From: JASJBU01 sp965372385
Lineage (GTDB): Bacteria > Pseudomonadota > Gammaproteobacteria > Chromatiales > Chromatiaceae
Direction of reading: 5' to 3'
DNA: 28,802 nucleotides
Assembly: GCA_965372385.1 (NCBI GenBank)
Contig: CBDVCD010000015.1
Coordinates: 1 to 28,802, forward strand
Made by a program: the position numbers and the translations under genes. The notes under the pieces are model-generated. The model searched no databases, had not been told where the DNA came from, and worked only from the letters and a program-made list of their open reading frames with translations. This document shows positions 24,311-28,802 of this stretch, piece by piece; the first letter of the stretch is position 1; each line of letters starts with the position of its first letter.

Positions 24311-25626
24311 GCACCCTGGCCGAGGTTCGGCTCTGGGGGCGCACCATCGGGGCGGTCTCGCTGGGCGATGACGATGAGGTGGCTGCCTTTGAATATGACG
24401 CGGCATTTGCCCGTAGCGGCATCGAGATTGCGCCGCTCAGTATGCCGCTGTCCCGCCGGGTCTATAGCTTTCCCGAATTATCCCGCAGGACCTTTTACGG
24501 CCTGCCGGGTCTTTTGGCCGACTCACTGCCGGACAAGTTCGGTAACGCACTGATCGATGCCTGGCTGGCCACCCAGGGCCGGCAGCCCGATTCGTTCAAT
24601 CCGGTCGAACGGCTCTGCTACACGGGCGAGCGGGGTATGGGGGCGTTGGAATTCAGACCTGCGATCGGTCCGAAAGCCCGGCGGGCAAACCAGATACAGA
24701 TCGACAAGCTGGTTGAGCTGGCATCGGAAGTGCTCACCCATCGCAATAACCTGCAAGCCTCATTTGCCGATGCCAGTCGGGAACAGGCCTTGAGCGATAT
24801 CCTGCGGGTCGGCACCTCGGCCGGTGGGGCCCGGGCCAAGGCGGTGATTGCCTGGAATCCCGCGACGAATGAGGTCCGTTCAGGCCAGATACCGGCAGGC
24901 GAGGGTTTTGAATACTGGCTGCTTAAATTTGACGGGGTCCGGGGTAACCGGGACAAGGAACTCGAAGACCCGCAAGGCTACGGCGTCATTGAATATGCCT
25001 ACTACCGAATGGCGCAGGACTGCGGGATTGAACTCAGCGAATGTCGGTTGTTCGAGGAGAACAACCGACGGCATTTTATGACCCGGCGCTTCGATCGTCT
25101 CGCCGCTGGCGGAAAACTCCACATGCAATCGCTTTGCGCACTGGCGCATTATGATTTCAACATGGCGGGAGGCTACAGCTATGAACAGGCGCTGCTGGTG
25201 ATTCGGCAGCTGGGGCTGCCCATGCGAGTGATCGAGGAGCAGTTCCGCCGCATGGTGTTCAATATCGTCGCGCGCAACCAGGACGACCATGTCAAGAACA
25301 TCGCCTTCCTGATGGACAAGGCCGGCAAATGGTCACTTTCACCCGCCTTTGACATGACCTACAGTTTCAACCCTTCAGGCGCATGGACCGCCAGCCATCA
25401 GATGACGATGAACGGCAAGCGGGATGCTTTCACATTGGATGATTTCAAGGCTTGCGCCAAGGCGGCTTCGATGAAGCGCGGGCGTGCAGAGGCCATAGTT
25501 GGGGAAGTGCGGGAAGTGGTGTCGCAGTGGCGTGATTATGCCGAGGATGCGGGTGTGCCGGTTTCGATGCGAGATCAGATCCAGCAAGTACTTCGATTGG
25601 AAGGCTTTTTGCATGAAACTGTCTGA
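24307..25626 (+). CDS. hipA: HipA-family serine/threonine kinase toxin
   Basis: A 439-residue HipA toxin, close to the usual 440. HipA of E. coli phosphorylates glutamyl-tRNA synthetase and induces growth arrest. Visible motifs are the N-terminal subdomain (FPELSRRTFYGLPGLLADSL), the Gly-rich loop GTSAGGARAKAV with S171 at the autophosphorylation position, ATP-binding Lys in WLLKFDG (K207), and the catalytic segment RNQDDHVKNIAFL (residues 323-335). The metal-binding DFD-like position is SPAFDM with D349. All key residues look intact, so the toxin is probably active. It overlaps hipB by 4 bases. No clear terminator separates it from convergent recQ; three GTTCCA motifs at 11-base spacing follow (25647, 25658, 25669). 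Confidence 0.93.
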   Translation: MSTLAEVRLWGRTIGAVSLGDDDEVAAFEYDAAFARSGIEIAPLSMPLSRRVYSFPELSRRTFYGLPGLLADSLPDKFGNALIDAWLATQGRQPDSFNPVERLCYTGERGMGALEFRPAIGPKARRANQIQIDKLVELASEVLTHRNNLQASFADASREQALSDILRVGTSAGGARAKAVIAWNPATNEVRSGQIPAGEGFEYWLLKFDGVRGNRDKELEDPQGYGVIEYAYYRMAQDCGIELSECRLFEENNRRHFMTRRFDRLAAGGKLHMQSLCALAHYDFNMAGGYSYEQALLVIRQLGLPMRVIEEQFRRMVFNIVARNQDDHVKNIAFLMDKAGKWSLSPAFDMTYSFNPSGAWTASHQMTMNGKRDAFTLDDFKACAKAASMKRGRAEAIVGEVREVVSQWRDYAEDAGVPVSMRDQIQQVLRLEGFLHETV

Positions 25627-25690
25627 AAACAAAGCCGTCAAAACGCGTTCCACCCACGTTCCATTCATGTTCCAATAAGCAAATACTTTT

Positions 25691-27613
25691 TTAGGGCTCC
25701 ATGCTCTTCTGGGCCCGGCTCAGCACCTTCCTGAAGGATACGTTTTCCAGGCTGCCGAACAGGGGGTGGCGAGTCAGTTTGCTCCGGCTCAAGCGCGGTG
25801 ATGTGATACCGCAAAGAAAACGGCTCAACAGGCGCGGCGGTGCCAGTATCTCGGCCTGTTCCTGCCTGACGACGCTGACCTTCTGCCAGAATGCATCACT
25901 GATTGTTTGCGCTTGGCGTGGCGGGAGTTCGCCCTTGCCCCGTTGGCACCAGCTGCAATGGCCACAAGGGGCATCACGCTGTTCACCGAAATGGCGTGCC
26001 AGGGCGTTGCTCTGGCAGCCGTCCAGGGTGACCAGATCCAGTACCTGTTGCAGACGATGGATCTCCGCCTCTTCCCGTTTGACCATGCGTTGGTTTAGCT
26101 CATCGACCAGGGCCTGGATGGCGTCCGGTTGTCGCAGAAGCTGGAAACGGTGGCGTATGCCGGCGACCTTCACCTCCAGCAATTGCTGCTCTCCCAGCCA
26201 TTCGAGTGCCTGCACGATTCTGTCGCGGGTTGTTTGCAGTGCTATGGCGGTTTCGGCCGGATCGATACTGAACCAGATTCGGCCCTTGACCGCACGGCGA
26301 AACAGGGCGGCAAGAAAATCACGCCGCTCCCCCTGGAAACGGGAGAGGATCTCGGCCGAGCTTTGCAGCGGTTTGAATTTGTAGTCAGCGTAGAAGGGAG
26401 TGCCACCCTCCAGATAACCCTCCAACTCCAGGTAGGTAAGCAATGTGCGCAAAACCAGCGGGCGGATGTCATGCCGAGCCGACAGGGTATAGAGGCTGAC
26501 GTCGAAGCTCTGCTCCTGAGCGAACAGCTCATTGATCAAGCTAGACAAAGCAGCTTTATCCGGGGTGTCGCCATAGACGAAGTTTTCCAGCACGTTCAGA
26601 TCGTCGGGGCAGGCCAGCATTTGGCAAACTGAAGGCGCGCCGTCACGCCCGGCGCGGCCGATCTCCTGGGAGTAGTTCTCCAGGCTCTTCGGCAGGTTGT
26701 AGTGATAGACAGCACGGATATCCGCCTTGTCCACCCCCATGCCGAAGGCGATGGTTGCGACCACGATGGCGTCGGTGGCCGCCATGAACCACTCCTGGAC
26801 CTCGTTGCGGAGATCATCCTTGAGCCCCGCATGATAGGCCCGGGCGGGTAACCCGGCATCGGCAAGCCGTTGGGCAACCTCTTCGGCGGTCTTTTGCAGG
26901 GTGACATAGATGATGGCCGGGCCGGGGGGATTGCGGTCGATTGCCTCGAACAAGATCCGGTCACGTTCCGACTGCTTGACCACGCTGGTGTCAATGCGCA
27001 GGTTTGGGCGGTAGAAGCCGGTGCCCACCGCACAGTCAGGTTCGATCTCGAACAGCCGGCAGATGTCATCCAGCACGGCGGGCGTGGCGGTGGCCGTCAA
27101 TGCCAATATGCGTTCGGCGCCGAACTGGCGTGCGAACCCCGCCAGCTTGAGATAGTCGGGACGGAAGTTGTGCCCCCATTCCGAGATGCAGTGTGCCTCG
27201 TCCACGGCAAACAGGGCGATCCGGATAGGTTTTAACATGGCCCTGAATCGCTCGTTATTGAACCGCTCCGGGGCGACGTAGAGCAGCCGTAGTTCACCGC
27301 TTTTGAGCTTCTGTATTACCTCCCGGTACTCATCGGTAGAAAGTGAGGAGTCGAGTCGGCGGGCGCTGATGCCGCGTGCGGTAAGCGCATCTATCTGATC
27401 CTTCATCAGTGCAATCAGAGGCGAGACGACCAAGGTCACACCTGGCAGCAACAGAGCAGGTAGCTGATAACAGAGGGACTTTCCGCCGCCAGTGGGGAAC
27501 ACGGCAGCCGCGGAGTGGCCGTCGAGCAGATGTTGCATGACCGCCAGTTGGCCGGGAAGTAACTCGGTGAAGCCAAAATAGTGCTGCAGGGCCGTCTGAA
27601 TCCTTGATGACAT
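25691..27613 (-). CDS. recQ: RecQ-family ATP-dependent DNA helicase
   Basis: A 640-residue 3'-5' DNA helicase acting in recombination and repair. Motifs are Walker A TGGGKS (41-46), DEAH (138-141), LTATAT (172-177), the helicase C-domain with GMGVDKADIRAVYHYNLP, and QEIGRAGRDG (316-325). A zinc-binding Cys set lies at 533, 550, 553 and 556. In E. coli RecQ the zinc module directly follows the helicase core; here about 190 residues, probably a winged-helix domain, come first. There is no HRDC domain; the last 70 residues are basic. It starts 12 bases after the ParE-like toxin gene, with AGAGG 5 bases before the ATG, so it may be co-transcribed with that TA pair. Confidence 0.92.
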   Translation of the reverse strand: MSSRIQTALQHYFGFTELLPGQLAVMQHLLDGHSAAAVFPTGGGKSLCYQLPALLLPGVTLVVSPLIALMKDQIDALTARGISARRLDSSLSTDEYREVIQKLKSGELRLLYVAPERFNNERFRAMLKPIRIALFAVDEAHCISEWGHNFRPDYLKLAGFARQFGAERILALTATATPAVLDDICRLFEIEPDCAVGTGFYRPNLRIDTSVVKQSERDRILFEAIDRNPPGPAIIYVTLQKTAEEVAQRLADAGLPARAYHAGLKDDLRNEVQEWFMAATDAIVVATIAFGMGVDKADIRAVYHYNLPKSLENYSQEIGRAGRDGAPSVCQMLACPDDLNVLENFVYGDTPDKAALSSLINELFAQEQSFDVSLYTLSARHDIRPLVLRTLLTYLELEGYLEGGTPFYADYKFKPLQSSAEILSRFQGERRDFLAALFRRAVKGRIWFSIDPAETAIALQTTRDRIVQALEWLGEQQLLEVKVAGIRHRFQLLRQPDAIQALVDELNQRMVKREEAEIHRLQQVLDLVTLDGCQSNALARHFGEQRDAPCGHCSWCQRGKGELPPRQAQTISDAFWQKVSVVRQEQAEILAPPRLLSRFLCGITSPRLSRSKLTRHPLFGSLENVSFRKVLSRAQKSMEP

Positions 27614-27625
27614 GGGAACCTCTTG

Positions 27626-27913
27626 TCAGGTTATCGCCTCGGGCCACTTTCTGGAGGTATGGAGAACTCTGAGAATCACCATACTGTTTCCCTCAACGCG
27701 ATAGGCAATGATGTAGGGAATATCGACCCGTACTCCTTCACGAGTGCCGGGTATGCGGCCGGGTCTGCCCATACTAGGCTGATCGGCGAGCTCGGGCACG
27801 GCGCTACGGATACGCTCGGCAACCCTCGCGGCGGCCGAGGGATTGTCCATGGCAATGAAGCGCCGGACTTGAATCAAATCGTTGATGGCATCGTCCTGCC
27901 ATCTTATTCGCAT
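27626..27913 (-). CDS. RelE/ParE-family toxin
   Basis: A 95-residue toxin of the RelE/ParE superfamily. The typical path is visible: IRWQDDAINDLIQVRRFIA, the helical pair (NPSAAARVAERIRSAV), QPSMGRPGRIPGTREG, then the final strands IPYIIAYRVEGNSMVILRVL and HTSRKWP. ParE-type members poison gyrase and RelE-type cut mRNA; the absence of clear RelE catalytic residues and the partner type favour ParE. It overlaps its antitoxin by 10 bases and is intact. Confidence 0.9.
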   Translation of the reverse strand: MRIRWQDDAINDLIQVRRFIAMDNPSAAARVAERIRSAVPELADQPSMGRPGRIPGTREGVRVDIPYIIAYRVEGNSMVILRVLHTSRKWPEAIT

Positions 27914-28170
27914 TCCGGTGCGTCTCCTTCCGCATCAGTACCCCAGCCAGCCAGCCAGTGGTCGACGGCATCATGGCTGGCATATTTAGCCGATCCACTG
28001 TCTGCTCTTTCTACCGCGGTTCGCACCGCCTGCGCCTGCCATTCCTCTTGGGCAAGGTAGCGGCGCAGAGCGTCGAGGGCCAGGAATGAACGGGTCCGAC
28101 CGGTGGCTTCCGCCAATTTTTCCAGCTGCTCACTGATCTCTTCAGGTACGCGTATGCTCAGGTTTGCCAT
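27904..28170 (-). CDS. ParD/CopG-like ribbon-helix-helix antitoxin
   Basis: An 88-residue antitoxin. The ATG at 28170 (AGAGG 9 bases upstream) begins ANLSIRVPEEISEQLEKLAE, a ribbon-helix-helix DNA-binding start, then ATGRTRSFLALDALRRYL. The open frame continues to 28500 but that part overlaps other features and is not used. The C-terminal half (WQAQAVRTAVERADSG... HDAVDHWLAGWG) would wrap the toxin. The gene lies directly after a palindromic operator and precedes the toxin by a 10-base overlap. Confidence 0.9.
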   Translation of the reverse strand: MANLSIRVPEEISEQLEKLAEATGRTRSFLALDALRRYLAQEEWQAQAVRTAVERADSGSAKYASHDAVDHWLAGWGTDAEGDAPECE

Positions 28171-28191
28171 TGAGGGATGCCTCTTTGTATG

Positions 28192-28231
28192 CAATGTATA
28201 CATTGTAGCGCAAAAGGCCGATTTCTGTAAT
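28192..28231 (-). promoter_or_regulatory. Promoter/operator of the ParD/ParE-like pair
   Basis: The perfect 14-base palindrome CAATGTATACATTG (28192-28205) lies 21 bases before the antitoxin start. On the minus strand, a -10 TACAAT (28207-28202) overlaps it, with ATTACA (28231-28226) 18 bases upstream as -35. Binding of the ribbon-helix-helix antitoxin here would block the promoter, giving autoregulation. Confidence 0.75.
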
Positions 28232-28300
28232 TGAATGATCGAAGACATTCTAGAACTCAAAGGCCAAGTGGCGTAACCTGAACGAAGCACTGGAGGTGAT

Positions 28301-28516
28301 ATGTCAATCAGTTTGTCACTCGATAAAATGTCTATTGAGGAAAAGATTAAGGTCATGGAATCCATTTGGGACGATCTTTGTGGCCAGGCCGACAAACTAG
28401 CATCGCCAACCTGGCATGGTGAAGTGTTGGCTGGAAGGGAATCTGCGCTACAAGAGGGCGATGATGAATACATTGATTGGGAAACAGCCAAACAGAACAT
28501 AAAAAAAGAACTTTGA
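28301..28516 (+). CDS. Addiction-module antitoxin (TIGR02574/PF09720-like)
   Basis: A 71-residue antitoxin of the 'putative addiction module component' family, which neutralises a RelE/ParE toxin encoded next. The family pattern is clear: LSIEEKIKVMESIWDDL-like start (here LDKMSIEEKIKVMESIWDDL), SPTWHGEVLAGRESALQEG, and the closing IDWETAKQNIKKEL. GGAGG 5 bases before the ATG gives a strong start. It is lower in GC than its neighbours. Its TGA shares a base with the toxin ATG at 28516. Confidence 0.9.
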   Translation: MSISLSLDKMSIEEKIKVMESIWDDLCGQADKLASPTWHGEVLAGRESALQEGDDEYIDWETAKQNIKKEL

Positions 28517-28802
28517 TGAAGGTCAGGATACTGGCATCAGCAAGCCAGGATCTTGGTGACGGCTATCGCTTCTATGAGAAGCAGGCCGAAGGTATTGGCG
28601 CCTATTTTCTGGATACCCTCTATTCCGATAGATTCTCTGATCATCAATGCTGGCATCCACCCTGTCCGCTTTGGGAAATACCATCGCCTCTTGTCTAAGC
28701 GATTTCCGTTTGCTGTCTACTACCGTGTTGAAGGTCAGATCGCACTTGTTTATTGTCTCCTCTTGGGAGGGTTAAAACCCCCAGCTTCAGCTGGCAGCTT
28801 CC
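28516..28802 (+). pseudogene. RelE/ParE-family toxin, frameshifted and running off the window
   Basis: From the ATG at 28516, the frame gives a RelE/ParE start (KVRILASASQDLGDGYRFYE, GAYFLDTLYSD). Near 28630 it shifts: the continuing frame from 28631 reads DSLIINAGIHPVRFGKYHRL, then FPFAVYYRVEGQIALVYCLL, the family's conserved C-terminal half. One extra base or two missing bases near 28630 explains this. After LVYCLL the frame enters the right terminal repeat and reads non-family sequence to the edge, so the natural C-terminus is also replaced or cut. As written the frame stops at 28698. A sequencing error for the shift cannot be excluded. Confidence 0.8.
28749..28802. repeat. Right copy of 54-bp terminal inverted repeat
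   Basis: Exact reverse complement of bases 1-54. It overlaps the 3' end of the broken toxin gene, replacing the expected C-terminal codons, which suggests an insertion or a repeat-driven junction here rather than native gene sequence. Confidence 0.9.

Noticed and set aside
28171..28500. N-terminal extension of the ParD-like antitoxin
   Set aside because: It would run through the operator palindrome and the opposing antitoxin gene. The family start is at MANLSIRV.
1..28802. CRISPR arrays, tRNA or rRNA genes
   Set aside because: No regularly spaced repeat-spacer pattern and no cloverleaf or rRNA-like stretch was seen on reading. The short tandem repeats at 73-145 have no spacers.

Overview
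The window looks like a GC-rich gammaproteobacterial fragment. RecQ, HipBA and ParDE-type proteins of proteobacterial flavour, Shine-Dalgarno-led operons with ATGA start/stop overlaps, and GGGGACACAT repeats of the kind seen near REP-associated transposases all fit that. The genus cannot be fixed from sequence alone; a sulfur-oxidiser-like (Chromatiales/Thiotrichales) host is only a guess. Both ends carry the same 54-base sequence in inverted orientation, so the window is either bounded by copies of a repeat or is a contig that stopped at one.

The core is one minus-strand operon of 16 tightly packed genes, read from 23366 down to 578, encoding a phage-tail-like contractile injection particle. 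In transcription order: a terminator-like/LamG-like protein; sheath; tube; a tail-chaperone-like protein; a low-complexity linker protein; a DNA_circ_N/gp53-like protein; a 1146-residue helical protein (tape-measure candidate); an 875-residue protein with membrane segments and an M23/LytM peptidase domain; a gpD/gp27-like hub; a gpV/gp5-like spike; a PAAR-like tip; a gp25/gpW wedge; a gpJ/gp6 baseplate protein; a gpI-like baseplate protein fused to a beta-propeller; two related coiled-coil proteins with Ig-like domains; and a beta-rich terminal protein. There is no capsid, portal, terminase, integrase or recognisable lysis cassette. The AAA+ ATPase and LysM protein typical of Afp/PVC-like eCIS are also missing. 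The locus is therefore a non-canonical contractile system, between a tailocin and an eCIS, with an unusual membrane/peptidoglycan-hydrolase component.

Two members of a palindromic, MITE-like family lie in the operon region. One (23561-23725) is upstream of the operon. The other (20397-20637) sits between the tube and chaperone genes, where its inverted repeat covers the ribosome binding site and start codon of the chaperone gene.

The right flank holds toxin-antitoxin and DNA-repair genes: hipBA with three evenly built operator-like sites around its promoter, a recQ helicase directly downstream of a parDE-like pair, and an addiction-module antitoxin with a frameshifted RelE/ParE toxin that runs into the right terminal repeat. 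The left flank holds a RelE/ParE toxin interrupted by a stop codon, plus GGGGACACAT repeats.
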